A stretch of 64,000 nucleotides of DNA from GCA-002733465 sp965230525 (GCA_965230525.1 OZ246008.1:4650001-4714000); one strand, 5' to 3'; shown: positions 53,365 to 62,972, numbered from the stretch's first letter. Program-made: numbers and translations. The notes: generated by a model not told the origin, from the letters alone.

Positions 53365-55521
53365 ATGTCCAAAGCCAACCAAAACTTGTTTGCCTACCCA
53401 AAATATTGGGCCGAATGCTATGGGCGAGCCAAGTTTCTGCCTATGTCACGCGCAGAAATGGACGAATTGGGCTGGGATAGTTGCGATATAATCATTGTGT
53501 CCGGCGATGCTTATGTAGATCACCCAAGTTTTGGGATGGCAGTAATCGGTCGATTTCTTGAATCGCAGGGCTTCCGGGTGGGCATTATTGCGCAACCTGA
53601 CTGGAATGATCCTGAGTCCTTTAAAGCGCTTGGCCAACCCAACCTTTTTTTCGGAATAACCGCCGGAAATATGGATTCCATGATTAATCGCTACACTGCC
53701 GATAAAAAAATTAGAAATGATGATGCCTACACGCCCCACGGGGTGGCAGGCAAACGACCCGATAGAGCGGTGATTGTTTATACCCAAAAGTGTCGCGAAG
53801 CATACCCTGACACACCAACGGTGATTGGGGGCATTGAAGCAAGTTTACGACGAATTGCACAATATGATTATTGGAGTGATGAGGTAAGACGCTCAATCTT
53901 AATCGACTCAGCGGCCGATATTCTTTTGTATGGTAATGCCGAACGTGCGATGGCAGAAATAGCTCACCAAGTATCCCTAGGTCGTGCTATCAGTGAGCTA
54001 ACGGATATTCCAGGCACCGCAATTGTAAGAGATGAAATACCTAAGGGTTGGAGCGAAGTCGATTCGACTCGAATTGACTGGCCCTCGGACAAGGAGATGC
54101 TGAAAGAGCTCGGCAAATCCAATCCCTATGAATATAAAGAGCCTAGTTCCAGCGCATGCCAAAGTAAGCAAGCCGATGTCAAGGCGCAGGCAGATTCTGA
54201 TCAAGTACCAATTCGTTTTACCCCTTCAACAGTGATCCCAATGCCCTTAATGGGAAAGGCCGGACTCGACAATCAAACCACTGTGATTCGACTACCATCC
54301 TTTGAAAAAATCAAGGGTGATTCGGCGCTCTACGCCCACGCATCAAGAATTTTGCATTTAGAATCTAATCCGCATAACGCGAGAGTTTTAGTACAAAAAC
54401 ACGGCACTAAAGAAGTCTGGGTGAACACGCCGCCAATTCCACTGGAAACCGATGAAATTGATGGTGTTTTTGACTTAGAATACGAACGAGTACCTCATCC
54501 GAGCTATGGCGACGCCAGAATTCCCGCCTATGAGATGATTCGGTTTTCTGTCAATATTATGCGTGGATGTTTTGGTGGCTGCACCTTTTGCTCAATTACT
54601 GAACACGAAGGGCGAGTCATTCAAAGTCGCTCACAAGAGTCGGTAATTAAAGAAATTGAAGACATGCGTGATAAAGTGCCTGGGTTTACCGGTACCGTAT
54701 CTGACTTAGGTGGCCCGACTTCAAATATGTATCATCTCAACTGTAAAGATGATGAAATCCAAAAAAACTGTCGAAAACTTTCTTGTGTTTATCCGGTCAT
54801 TTGTAAAAACTTAATTACTGATCACAGTCAAACTACCCAGCTATACCGAAAAGCGCGCGCTGTCCCTGGGGTAAAGCGAGTCGCGATTGCTTCCGGTCTC
54901 AGGTACGACTTGGCAGTTGAAGATCCCGAATACGTTAAAGAATTAGTCACTCATCATGTTGGCGGTTATTTAAAAATCGCTCCTGAACATAGCGAGAAAA
55001 ACACCCTCGAAAAAATGATGAAGCCAGAAATGGATCGTTATGACGACTTTAAAAACATGTTTGAACAGTTTTCTAAAGAAGCCGGTAAAAAACAATATCT
55101 AATCCCCTACTTTATTGCTGCTCATCCAGGTTGTGACGATACCGATATGCTCAATTTGGCACTTTGGCTAAAACGCAATAAATTCCGACTTGATCAAGTA
55201 CAGAACTTTTACCCTTCACCTATGTCTCTCGCGACGGCGATGTATCATTCGGAAAAAAATCCGTTGAGTAAAGTGACTTATAAAAGCGAAGCGGTTTACA
55301 CCGAGAAAGATTTAGAAAGAAGACGTGTTCACAAGGGCTTTTTACGTTTTCATGACGAAAAAAATTGGCCGATGCTGAGAGAAGCGCTAAAGGAAATGAA
55401 CCGCACCGATTTAATCGGTGACGGCCCTAATCATTTAATTCCAGCAGAAGTAAAGAGCAAGAAAAATCTTGGTAAAAAAGGTCGAAGTAAGAGAAACTCG
55501 AATCATCGAGCGAGGCGATAA
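53365..55521 (+). CDS. ygiQ: YgiQ-family radical SAM protein
   Basis: Radical SAM enzyme of the UPF0313/YgiQ family with a B12-binding-like N-terminal region. The 718 residues include the SAM cluster motif RGCFGGCTFCS (Cys402, Cys406, Cys409) and earlier TPTVIGGIEASLRRIAQYDYW, both signatures of the family. The C-terminus is Lys/Arg-rich (KKNLGKKGRSKRNSNHRARR), probably disordered. The reaction is not known. It lies divergent from the B12 island across the riboswitch, which is suggestive only. Confidence 0.95.
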   Translation: MSKANQNLFAYPKYWAECYGRAKFLPMSRAEMDELGWDSCDIIIVSGDAYVDHPSFGMAVIGRFLESQGFRVGIIAQPDWNDPESFKALGQPNLFFGITAGNMDSMINRYTADKKIRNDDAYTPHGVAGKRPDRAVIVYTQKCREAYPDTPTVIGGIEASLRRIAQYDYWSDEVRRSILIDSAADILLYGNAERAMAEIAHQVSLGRAISELTDIPGTAIVRDEIPKGWSEVDSTRIDWPSDKEMLKELGKSNPYEYKEPSSSACQSKQADVKAQADSDQVPIRFTPSTVIPMPLMGKAGLDNQTTVIRLPSFEKIKGDSALYAHASRILHLESNPHNARVLVQKHGTKEVWVNTPPIPLETDEIDGVFDLEYERVPHPSYGDARIPAYEMIRFSVNIMRGCFGGCTFCSITEHEGRVIQSRSQESVIKEIEDMRDKVPGFTGTVSDLGGPTSNMYHLNCKDDEIQKNCRKLSCVYPVICKNLITDHSQTTQLYRKARAVPGVKRVAIASGLRYDLAVEDPEYVKELVTHHVGGYLKIAPEHSEKNTLEKMMKPEMDRYDDFKNMFEQFSKEAGKKQYLIPYFIAAHPGCDDTDMLNLALWLKRNKFRLDQVQNFYPSPMSLATAMYHSEKNPLSKVTYKSEAVYTEKDLERRRVHKGFLRFHDEKNWPMLREALKEMNRTDLIGDGPNHLIPAEVKSKKNLGKKGRSKRNSNHRARR

Positions 55522-55584
55522 CCAAAACCAAGTCGATCAATCCTTTGAGAGAGATTAGGCAACTTTTTATCAAAATTTTGTGGT

Positions 55585-56064
55585 CTACCAGTCGTGACGC
55601 GCACCTTGATGTTTAAACGTTTCGGTACTGATCAAAACATCACAAGCGTAATTTTCGATGCCATTGGTTTTTACAATCTTATTGAGCTCAGTCAATACAT
55701 CATGCTTGGTCTTACCGTGAATCATGGTAAATAAATTGTAAGGCCAGTCCGGTAATTGTCTTTGTCTGCGGTAGCATAAGCTTATTTTTTCTTGAAGCCC
55801 CAGTAATGCGCCGACTTGATCGACTTCATCATCAGGAATATCCCAAACGACGATGGCATTTTCACCGTACCCCACAGACTCAGGGTCGATCACCATACCA
55901 AAACGGCTAATCACATTGGAATCAACTAATTCATGGATAAAACCGATTAGCGTTTCTTCTGAAACACCACATAACTCCGCAAGCTCCTTATAAGGATCTT
56001 CACAGATCGGCAATCCGCTTGATAAATGCTTTAGTATTTTTCGCTGTTGATTAATGTCCATCAT
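55585..56064 (-). CDS. Siroheme decarboxylase-like subunit (AsnC-fold, AhbA/NirD-like)
   Basis: The 159-residue protein has an N-terminal Lrp/AsnC-type HTH (SGLPICEDPYKELAELCGVSEETLIGFIHEL) and a C-terminal RAM-like domain. The latter has SLCYRRQRQLPDWPYNLFTMIHGKTKHDV, the motif distinguishing siroheme decarboxylases (AhbA/B, NirD/L/G/H) from ordinary AsnC regulators. These enzymes convert siroheme to 12,18-didecarboxysiroheme in heme d1 or alternative heme synthesis. It overlaps the partner gene upstream by 4 nt (ATGA), as expected for a heterodimer. No nirS, nirF, nirJ, ahbC or ahbD is nearby, so the product's fate is unknown. Which subunit is which is uncertain. Confidence 0.8.
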   Translation of the reverse strand: MMDINQQRKILKHLSSGLPICEDPYKELAELCGVSEETLIGFIHELVDSNVISRFGMVIDPESVGYGENAIVVWDIPDDEVDQVGALLGLQEKISLCYRRQRQLPDWPYNLFTMIHGKTKHDVLTELNKIVKTNGIENYACDVLISTETFKHQGARHDW

Positions 56065-56513
56065 AAGGTTATCACCATGTCGCTGTGGTAAGACTGCAGG
56101 ATGGGCAGATTAAGCATGGGAAAATCCATGTGCTGACGCAAGTCTGCAAGTGCCGCGTCGAGTTTCTTTGCAGAAGAGCTTTGCACAACAAACCAAAGAT
56201 TAAACTCATGTTCGCGCAAATAATTGTGGGTAACTTCATCGTAAGTGCTAACTAAGTGCGCAATATCTTTTACGCGCTCAGGAGGAACTTTTAACGCGGC
56301 TAACGTACTGAATGTATCTTTTTTTCTGATAGCGACCGAGCCAAAGCGAGTGATAATGTCATTATCTTTCAACTCATTGAGCCGTTTAATCACCCACTGC
56401 TTATCCAACTTTAATTCTTTAGCAATCTTTGCAAAAGGATCTTTGCAAAGTGGAAAGTTACGCTGGACTCGATTAATCAGTTTAATGTCGTCTTCACTAA
56501 TATCCATGGGCAT
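56061..56513 (-). CDS. Siroheme decarboxylase-like subunit (AsnC-fold, AhbB/NirL-like)
   Basis: The 150-residue partner of the next gene. The HTH is NRVQRNFPLCKDPFAKIAKELKLDKQWVIKRLNEL, followed by DNDIITRFGSVAIRKK and the diagnostic THNYLREHEFNLWFVV (about 95-110), the counterpart of the siroheme-decarboxylase motif. Ordinary Lrp proteins lack this. Start ATG 56513 (MPMDISED). With the overlapping downstream gene it forms a two-gene unit. A regulatory role cannot be excluded without structural comparison. Confidence 0.8.
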   Translation of the reverse strand: MPMDISEDDIKLINRVQRNFPLCKDPFAKIAKELKLDKQWVIKRLNELKDNDIITRFGSVAIRKKDTFSTLAALKVPPERVKDIAHLVSTYDEVTHNYLREHEFNLWFVVQSSSAKKLDAALADLRQHMDFPMLNLPILQSYHSDMVITL

Positions 56514-56915
56514 CCCAAGGTAGCAACCTGTTTAAAACGTGCTCATTTTTAAATATAGTATAAATTCATTCCCTAAGTAAGCCAAATACTATTGCCGAAA
56601 GCTGACCTAATGGCGCGCTTTGAGACTAATTCTTAGCTATCGGCGCTCTTTTCGCTTAAGTAGGCTAAGCCGATCTCGCACAACAATATAGGCAAGCGCC
56701 AATAGTCACACCTATACAAACCCAGTATGATGCCACTCGTAAAATCAAATTACTTTAAAGAACAAATAGTTAGCCATGTTTTTTTAGTAACACAATTGAC
56801 TCAATTAATAGTGGAAAATGTGTGCTGTGTAGGAAATTTAAAATACCTAATTGTCAGCTATTTTTAGCCGTGTTAGTCTTAAACTGCTGACATAATGATT
56901 AAAGGATTATGTAAC
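56514..56915. other. Intergenic, no gene seen
   Basis: About 400 bp, AT-rich, divergent between the siroheme-decarboxylase-like pair and the small gene before egtB. No stem, operator or credible frame stands out; promoters for both sides must lie here. Confidence 0.45.
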
Positions 56916-57080
56916 ATGATTAGAGAAAACAATGCCATGACTTTTACCAATCGGCTGAACTACTCGGTTTCTGAGGTAACAAGAGAAGAGTTTTTGGCAG
57001 CACTCTCTAAATATGGAAAAACCGAAGAAGATAAACATCACGCGGAAAAAATAGAAAATATATTTCGCCAACTAGATTAA
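56916..57080 (+). CDS. Small hypothetical protein upstream of egtB
   Basis: A 54-residue, helical, charged protein (MIRENNAMTFTNRLNYSVSEV... ending ENIFRQLD). ATG 56916 is preferred over an in-frame ATG at 56895, because AAAGGA lies 9 nt before it. It ends 71 nt before egtB, so it may be cotranscribed with egtBD. No family is recognised and coding potential rests on the ribosome site and protein-like composition. Confidence 0.5.
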   Translation: MIRENNAMTFTNRLNYSVSEVTREEFLAALSKYGKTEEDKHHAEKIENIFRQLD

Positions 57081-57151
57081 TTTTATTCGCTCAATTCACA
57101 GCAGAGGTTTTCAATAACTCACTCTGCTAATTCCACCAATTTAGGAAATCA

Positions 57152-58411
57152 ATGTCTAACCCAGACAAGCAAAAAGCATTTACAGCACGATTAGACAAGT
57201 TTCACCAAGTCCGGCAGACAAGCCTTGATTTAACCTCTTCTTTAACTCAAGAAGATATGCAAATTCAGTCAATGCCTGACGCATCCCCGACAAAATGGCA
57301 TTTAGCCCACACCAGTTGGGCGTTTGAGACCTTTCTTCTAAAGCCGCATTTAAAAGACTATCGACCCTTTAATCAGCAGTTTGAATATTTATTTAACTCA
57401 TACTATAACGCGATTGGTGAACAATTTTCACGGCCACAACGCGGACTGTTGAGTCGTCCAAGCTTTACTGAAGTTTTGGATTATCGCGAGCATATCAATC
57501 GACATATGCAGCGGTTAATCAATCAACACCCCGATGAGCTTCTCAACTTGATTGACCTGATGATTAACCACGAACAACAACATCAAGAGTTAATGGTCAC
57601 TGACATTCAACATGCGCTTTCCATAAACCCGCTGTTGCCAGCTTATCGGTCAACTGAAATTCCAAACTACAGTCACACAGAAATGCAGTGGATTAATTTC
57701 GAACAAGGGCTGCATACCATTGGGCATAGAGATGAGCCGTTTTATTTTGACAACGAAGGCCCGCCTCACCCTTATTATGTTTCTGGGTTTCGATTATCGA
57801 ATCGCTTGGTGACTTGTGGAGAGTATCTCAAGTTTATCGAACAAGGAGGCTATCATGAGCCATCATTTTGGCTTTCAGAAGCTTGGTATGAGCTTCAACA
57901 ACAAAAATGCGAATCGCCGCTTTACTGGCTAAAAAGAGATAATCAATGGTTTCAATATACTTTATCGGGACTCGTTCCACTCGATCTGAACGCCCCTGTC
58001 AGTCAAATTAGTTTTTTCGAGGCCAACGCCTTTGCCGCAAGTGTTGGAAAACGTTTGCCCACCGAACAGGAATGGGAGGTGGCTGCTCGAACAGTTGAAT
58101 CGCCACTTATCGGCAAGATTACAAATTCTGAAAAAGCTTTATTTCCACAAGGCGCTCAGGGAAATGGTCTACAACAGATGTTCGCCACGCTTTGGCAATG
58201 GACATCCAGTAGTTATAACGCATACCCCGGCTTTACACCAAGTCACGGCGCAATTGGAGAATATAATGGTAAATTTATGGTTAACCAATATGTATTGCGT
58301 GGCGGCTCTTTTGTAACGCCTGACGGACACATTCGTCCATCCTATCGTAACTTCTTTTATCCTGATGCCAAGTGGCAATTCTCAGGCATTCGATTAGCGG
58401 AGAGTCTTTAA
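57152..58411 (+). CDS. egtB: Ergothioneine biosynthesis sulfoxide synthase EgtB
   Basis: Non-heme iron enzyme that joins a thiol donor to hercynine with O2. The N-terminal DinB-like domain gives the iron ligands: His53 in TKWHLAHTSW and His140/His144 in INHEQQHQEL. The C-terminal FGE-sulfatase-like domain has VGKRLPTEQEWEVAAR, LWQWTSSSYNAYPGF and the end LRGGSFVTPDGHIRPSYRNFFYPDAKWQFSGIRLA. The length of 419 is normal. Whether it uses cysteine or gamma-glutamylcysteine cannot be told; no egtA or egtC is in the window. Confidence 0.94.
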   Translation: MSNPDKQKAFTARLDKFHQVRQTSLDLTSSLTQEDMQIQSMPDASPTKWHLAHTSWAFETFLLKPHLKDYRPFNQQFEYLFNSYYNAIGEQFSRPQRGLLSRPSFTEVLDYREHINRHMQRLINQHPDELLNLIDLMINHEQQHQELMVTDIQHALSINPLLPAYRSTEIPNYSHTEMQWINFEQGLHTIGHRDEPFYFDNEGPPHPYYVSGFRLSNRLVTCGEYLKFIEQGGYHEPSFWLSEAWYELQQQKCESPLYWLKRDNQWFQYTLSGLVPLDLNAPVSQISFFEANAFAASVGKRLPTEQEWEVAARTVESPLIGKITNSEKALFPQGAQGNGLQQMFATLWQWTSSSYNAYPGFTPSHGAIGEYNGKFMVNQYVLRGGSFVTPDGHIRPSYRNFFYPDAKWQFSGIRLAESL

Positions 58412-58413
58412 AA

Positions 58414-59427
58414 ATGGACGATTATGTAGGTGATAATACCATCCAAGCAGAACCTAACTCTGGCCAACCTAGCTCTAATGATAATCCCGACTATCAAGAG
58501 AATCCCAAGCAACAGTTCTTAAATGAAGTTAAAGCGGGATTAAGCGGCATACCTAAAACGCTGCCCTGTAAATATTTTTATGATCAAAAAGGCTCGGAGT
58601 TATTTGAAAAAATATGCCAACTCGATGAGTACTATATCACCCGAACCGAACTGCAATTACTGACTCAAATTGAAACCGAATTAACTGAATTAATTGGAAA
58701 AAATGCGGTTATTATTGAGCCTGGCGCTGGCGCTGGGATCAAAATTAGAAAGTTACTGAGCGCATTAGATTCTCCTCGCGCCTATGTCCCGATGGATATT
58801 TCGGAAGATTTTCTTTTTTACAGCGCAGAAATCATTCAAAATAAATTTCCTGAAATTGAAATTTTACCGATTGAAGGAGACTTTACTCAACATGTTGAGT
58901 GGCAAGGGATGGATCAATATCCTAATCGAGTGGTATTTTTTCCCGGCTCGACTATTGGTAATTTTGAAAAATCAGAAGCCATTGATTTTTTAAAGAATAT
59001 GTATGAGCTTGTGGGCAAAAATGGTGCTTTAATTGTTGGCGCTGACCTATTAAAAGATCGAGCCACTCTGGAAGCTGCCTATGACGATAGCTTGGGGGTT
59101 ACCGCACGATTTAATAAGAATTTGTTGCTAAGGATTAACAATGAACTCGATGGAAATTTCAACCTTCAGCAGTTTACTCATCAAGCCCGACTTAATCACC
59201 AGCAACAACGAATTGAAATGCATTTAGTTAGCGATAAAACGCAGCAAGTGGAAATAGCTCAAGAGACTTTCAAGTTTGACAAAGGCGAGTCCATCCACAC
59301 AGAAAACTCACATAAATACACCTTGCAAAGTTTTACCGCAATGGCAGAGCAAGCTGGTTTTAGAAGTTTAAAGACCTGGACCGATGAACAAAACTACTTC
59401 AGTATTCATTACTTAGTGCGCGACTAA
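58414..59427 (+). CDS. egtD: Histidine N-alpha-methyltransferase EgtD
   Basis: SAM-dependent trimethylation of histidine to hercynine. The 337 residues contain GIPKTLPCKYFYDQKGSELFEKICQLDEYYITRTE (about 43-77), AVIIEPGAGAGIKIRKLL (SAM loop), FFPGSTIGNF and LIVGADLLKD, the family signature series. ATG 58414 (MDDYVGD) is chosen over an in-frame ATG 58372 inside egtB; GGAGAG lies 10 nt upstream, at the end of egtB. A terminator follows at 59482. Confidence 0.95.
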   Translation: MDDYVGDNTIQAEPNSGQPSSNDNPDYQENPKQQFLNEVKAGLSGIPKTLPCKYFYDQKGSELFEKICQLDEYYITRTELQLLTQIETELTELIGKNAVIIEPGAGAGIKIRKLLSALDSPRAYVPMDISEDFLFYSAEIIQNKFPEIEILPIEGDFTQHVEWQGMDQYPNRVVFFPGSTIGNFEKSEAIDFLKNMYELVGKNGALIVGADLLKDRATLEAAYDDSLGVTARFNKNLLLRINNELDGNFNLQQFTHQARLNHQQQRIEMHLVSDKTQQVEIAQETFKFDKGESIHTENSHKYTLQSFTAMAEQAGFRSLKTWTDEQNYFSIHYLVRD

Positions 59428-59481
59428 ATGAAGCCTTTTCTCACTAACATCAGCTTGTTTTCAGAGTGCTAAAGCGGATCA

Positions 59482-59506
59482 AAAAAGGAGGCTATGCCTC
59501 CTTTTT
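59482..59506. terminator. Bidirectional rho-independent terminator between egtD and purA
   Basis: Perfect 11-bp stem, arms 59482-59492 (AAAAAGGAGGC) and 59496-59506 (GCCTCCTTTTT), loop TAT. A- and T-runs on either side serve both convergent genes. Confidence 0.92.
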
Positions 59507-59538
59507 AAATTAATGGATATTAATTAGATTCAGAAGTA

Positions 59539-60858
59539 TTAGATTAAAAAAGGATCTCGACGAACAATGGTTTCAACACGATCTGGACCCGTTGAGACAA
59601 TATCGACCGGAACCCCTACAATTTCCTCAATTTTCGCAATGTAGTTTTTCGCAGCTTGCGGCAATTCATCCCACGATTGAACACCAAAAGTGTTTTCACT
59701 CCAACCTGGCATTTCAATATATTGCGGCTCTACACGTGCATAGCCTTCAGCACCAACCGGTGTAGTATTTAACTCACCTTTTTCAGGACATAGGTACTGG
59801 GTGCATATTTTGACCGTTTCTAATCCATCGAGCACGTCTAATTTAGTTAAACAAATTCCGGTCACACTATTCACTTGAATTGCTCGACTTAGAGCAACGG
59901 CGTCTAACCAACCGCATCGTCTGGGGCGGCCAGTGGTTGCACCAAACTCGTGACCTTTTTCACCCAAGCGCTGCCCAACATCATCAAATAACTCGGTAGG
60001 AAACGGGCCGCCACCAACGCGAGTGGTGTAAGCTTTGGTGATTCCAAGAACATAGTCTAGATAAAGCGGCCCAAAACCGGAGCCGGTTGCAGTTCCACCT
60101 GCGGTAGTGTTTGAGGAGGTGACGTAGGGAAACGTTCCGTGATCAATGTCGAGTAAGGTACCTTGTGCACCTTCAAATAAAAGCGACTCGCCATTTTCTC
60201 GTGCTTTATGCAATGTGTGTGGAATGTCTTCTACAAGGTCTTTTAACATTTCCCCGTAGCCTAAACATTCTTGGTAAACGGAATCCAGTGAAATCGCTGG
60301 CTGCTTAAAGTAATTCACCAAAATAAAGTTGTGATATTCAAGAATTTCCGTTAATTTTTCTTTGAGTCGCTCTGGATAGAAAAGATCGTCAACTCGCAAG
60401 CCTCTACGGGCAACCTTGTCTTCGTACGCCGGGCCAATACCGCGCCCTGTGGTGCCAATTTTTTTGACTTCGCATTTTGCTGCTTCACGGGCTTGATCGA
60501 GCGCGATGTGATAGGGCAGAATTAGTGTACATGCAGGACTAATTCTTAGTCGCTCTCTAACAGGAACACCGTTTTTTTCCAGCATCTCCATCTCAGTAGC
60601 TAAAGCCTCAGGAGAGAGTACCACCCCGTTACCAATTAAGCATTTTACATTGCTGCGCAATATACCCGATGGAATTAAATGCAGTACGGTTTTTTTACCA
60701 TCAATTACAAGCGTGTGGCCAGCATTATGGCCTCCTTGGAATCGAACAACGGCACCAACGCGGTCGGTCAAAAGGTCGACAATTTTACCTTTACCTTCAT
60801 CACCCCATTGCGTCCCGAGTACTACGAGATTTTTAGCTGAACTTGTCTGATTTGTCAT
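59539..60858 (-). CDS. purA: Adenylosuccinate synthetase
   Basis: GTP-dependent first step from IMP to AMP. The 439-residue product has the P-loop GTQWGDEGKGKIVDLL (about 15-30), FQGGHNAGHTLV, GIGPAYEDKVARRGLR, VTSSNTTAGG and TRVGGGPFPTEL, as well as GRPRRCGWLDAVAL. Length matches the family. Its place downstream of hflKC is the usual order in gammaproteobacteria. Confidence 0.97.
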   Translation of the reverse strand: MTNQTSSAKNLVVLGTQWGDEGKGKIVDLLTDRVGAVVRFQGGHNAGHTLVIDGKKTVLHLIPSGILRSNVKCLIGNGVVLSPEALATEMEMLEKNGVPVRERLRISPACTLILPYHIALDQAREAAKCEVKKIGTTGRGIGPAYEDKVARRGLRVDDLFYPERLKEKLTEILEYHNFILVNYFKQPAISLDSVYQECLGYGEMLKDLVEDIPHTLHKARENGESLLFEGAQGTLLDIDHGTFPYVTSSNTTAGGTATGSGFGPLYLDYVLGITKAYTTRVGGGPFPTELFDDVGQRLGEKGHEFGATTGRPRRCGWLDAVALSRAIQVNSVTGICLTKLDVLDGLETVKICTQYLCPEKGELNTTPVGAEGYARVEPQYIEMPGWSENTFGVQSWDELPQAAKNYIAKIEEIVGVPVDIVSTGPDRVETIVRRDPFLI

Positions 60859-60984
60859 AACGAATAAATAATTGCTATCTTTTGCAGGAAACCGCGAATT
60901 GTACTCTTATCGAGCGATAATTTCTGCTTTTTTTGCGGTTTTTTTAGACTATTTTGACGATGGAGCTCTCCTTGTGTGACAAAA

Positions 60985-61008
60985 TCAAAAAGGGAGCCGA
61001 AGCTCCCA
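60985..61008 (-). terminator. Rho-independent terminator after hflC
   Basis: On the minus strand GGGAGC-TTCG-GCTCCC followed by TTTTTGATTTT: a 6-bp GC-rich stem (60992-60997 with 61002-61007) capped by a UUCG tetraloop, 40 nt after the hflC stop. Confidence 0.9.
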
Positions 61009-61047
61009 AATTGATTCTTACAAGTGCAATTTATTGCAAGTGCTTAC

Positions 61048-61938
61048 TTACTTTTTACCATCGAGGTTTTTGAGGTATTTAAAGAAGTCACTATCCGGAC
61101 TGACCACCAAAATATCTCCCTTATTTTCGAACGATGCTTTATACGCATCGATACTTCTCAAAAAGGCATAGAACTCGGGATCTTTGTTGTAGGTTTCTGC
61201 GTAAATTTTTGCCGCATCCGCGTCAGCTTGACCTTGTACCGTTCGAGCGTATTCGTCGGCTTCAGCCAAAGTTCTGAGAACGTTTGCATCAGTTTTAGCT
61301 TTGATAATGTTCCCCTGCTGTAGACCTTCACTTCGAATTAATTTAGCTTGAGCGCCACGCTCAGAGACAATTTGCTCGTAGACGTTTTTCAATACTCTTG
61401 ATGTATAGTTAACTTTTTTAACGCGAATATCGACAACTTCCAAACCGTACTCAGGCACCTTAGAATTGACGAAGGTGCGAATATCCCCCATTAACTCTTC
61501 ACGCTCACCGGAAATTGCCTGTTCAATCGTCCGTTTACCAAATTGGTTTCTTAGTCCGTTATCAACAAATCCTTCGATAAAGCCTTCAGCAGTGCGGAAG
61601 TTTCCATTGGTTCGAATATAAAACTTTGCAAAATCTGTCACTTTCCATTGTACGTATGTGTCGACATCCAAAAACTCTTTGTTCGAGGTGGTAAATACAT
61701 CTGGGCTTCCGTCCATTAATTGAACTCGAGTATCAATCAGTACCACGTTATCGACAAATGGCATTTTAAAATGCAATCCAGGAGCGTAAACGACAGGCAG
61801 ATCGTCTACGTCTCGTAACACTTTACCAAACCGGAGAATCAAACCGCGATCGGTTTCTTCAACTATGTAAATCGACTTTGAAATTACAATGACCGCTAAT
61901 AATGTAAAGATTATTCCTAGGAGACCTTTAGTAGACAT
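61048..61938 (-). CDS. hflC: HflC, membrane regulator of FtsH protease
   Basis: SPFH/prohibitin-type protein that assembles with HflK around FtsH in the inner membrane. The 296 residues have one N-terminal membrane helix (about 5-25), then the SPFH domain (IVEETDRGLILRFGKV, LIDTRVQLMDGSP) and a helical ALAEADEYARTVQGQADADAAKIYAETYNKDPEFYAFLRSIDAYK segment. The start shares a base with the hflK stop, so the two are coupled. Confidence 0.96.
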   Translation of the reverse strand: MSTKGLLGIIFTLLAVIVISKSIYIVEETDRGLILRFGKVLRDVDDLPVVYAPGLHFKMPFVDNVVLIDTRVQLMDGSPDVFTTSNKEFLDVDTYVQWKVTDFAKFYIRTNGNFRTAEGFIEGFVDNGLRNQFGKRTIEQAISGEREELMGDIRTFVNSKVPEYGLEVVDIRVKKVNYTSRVLKNVYEQIVSERGAQAKLIRSEGLQQGNIIKAKTDANVLRTLAEADEYARTVQGQADADAAKIYAETYNKDPEFYAFLRSIDAYKASFENKGDILVVSPDSDFFKYLKNLDGKK

Positions 61939-62972
61939 TATTTCTTCTCCTTGTTGCTATTTTGCTTCATTATTTGGTCCAGAGGTAAATAAATCATATT
62001 ATTCCCGCCTTCGGTATCTAGCATCACTTTGCTCGAATTGGACATGACTTGCTCCACCGCCTCCAAATAGAGTCGAGTTCGAGTAACTTCTGGTGCTGCC
62101 GTATACTGAGGTAGTAGCTGTTTAAATCTTGCTACTTCACCATTTGCTCGAGCTAAAACAGTCGCTCTGTATGCATCAGCCTGCTGTTTAACTTTTTCAG
62201 CGTCAGCAATAGCTAAGGGTAACTTTTCATTCTGATAGGCTTCCGCATTTTGAATTTCCCGTTTCGCATCTTGTGCGGCTCGGTTAACTTCCTCAAAGGC
62301 CTCATTAACTTCACGTGGCGGTTTTACGCTTTTAAGGGTGACGGTTCTTACACTTAAGCCGGAACGGTACTGAGCAAGTACAGCAACGATTTCCAACTTA
62401 AGTTCGTCTTGGATTCTTTCTTTATCCGTGGTTAAAATAGCGTCAACATTAGAGTTACCAACAACCTGTCTAAGCGCACTTTCTGAGGCTTGCTCAAGAG
62501 TCGACTCAACGTTACCTAATTTAAACAGGTAATCTTCTGGGTTTTGCACCTGATACTGTATACCGACATCAACTTCGACGATATTGATATCTTTGGTGAG
62601 CATCACTCCGCTGATCGATGCGTTACGCATTTCATCGGTATTTACTTTGATGACGCGCTCGATTCCTGTTGGAATCCAACCGAGGCCAGCGCCGACAGTT
62701 CGGTCATACTGACCAAAATGCAGTATCACCCCTTTTTCTGCTTCGCCAATTGAATAAAATCCTGAAAATCCCCAAAGACCCGCTAACACCACGGCGCCAA
62801 TCGCAAAAAACGATTTGCCCGAACCAGAATTCGATCCGCTATTGTTATTTCCACCGCCAAATATCCCTGATACTTTTTTAACTAATTCATCGAGGTCTGG
62901 TGGCCCGTCTTGGTTCTTACGTTTACCCCATGGGTCTTTATCGTTGTTATTACCTGGTTCGTTCCAAGGCAT
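61938..62972 (-). CDS. hflK: HflK, membrane regulator of FtsH protease
   Basis: Partner of HflC. A Gly/Asn-rich cytoplasmic N-terminus (MPWNEPGNNNDKDPWG... GGGNNNSGSNSGSG) precedes one membrane helix (about 50-70), the SPFH domain with YSIGEAEKGVILHFGQYDRTV, and the conserved VRTVTLKSVKPPREVNEAFEEVNRAAQDAKREIQNAEAY. The 344 residues are near the usual length of about 420, the difference being in the variable N-terminus. Downstream of hflX. Confidence 0.96.
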   Translation of the reverse strand: MPWNEPGNNNDKDPWGKRKNQDGPPDLDELVKKVSGIFGGGNNNSGSNSGSGKSFFAIGAVVLAGLWGFSGFYSIGEAEKGVILHFGQYDRTVGAGLGWIPTGIERVIKVNTDEMRNASISGVMLTKDINIVEVDVGIQYQVQNPEDYLFKLGNVESTLEQASESALRQVVGNSNVDAILTTDKERIQDELKLEIVAVLAQYRSGLSVRTVTLKSVKPPREVNEAFEEVNRAAQDAKREIQNAEAYQNEKLPLAIADAEKVKQQADAYRATVLARANGEVARFKQLLPQYTAAPEVTRTRLYLEAVEQVMSNSSKVMLDTEGGNNMIYLPLDQIMKQNSNKEKK

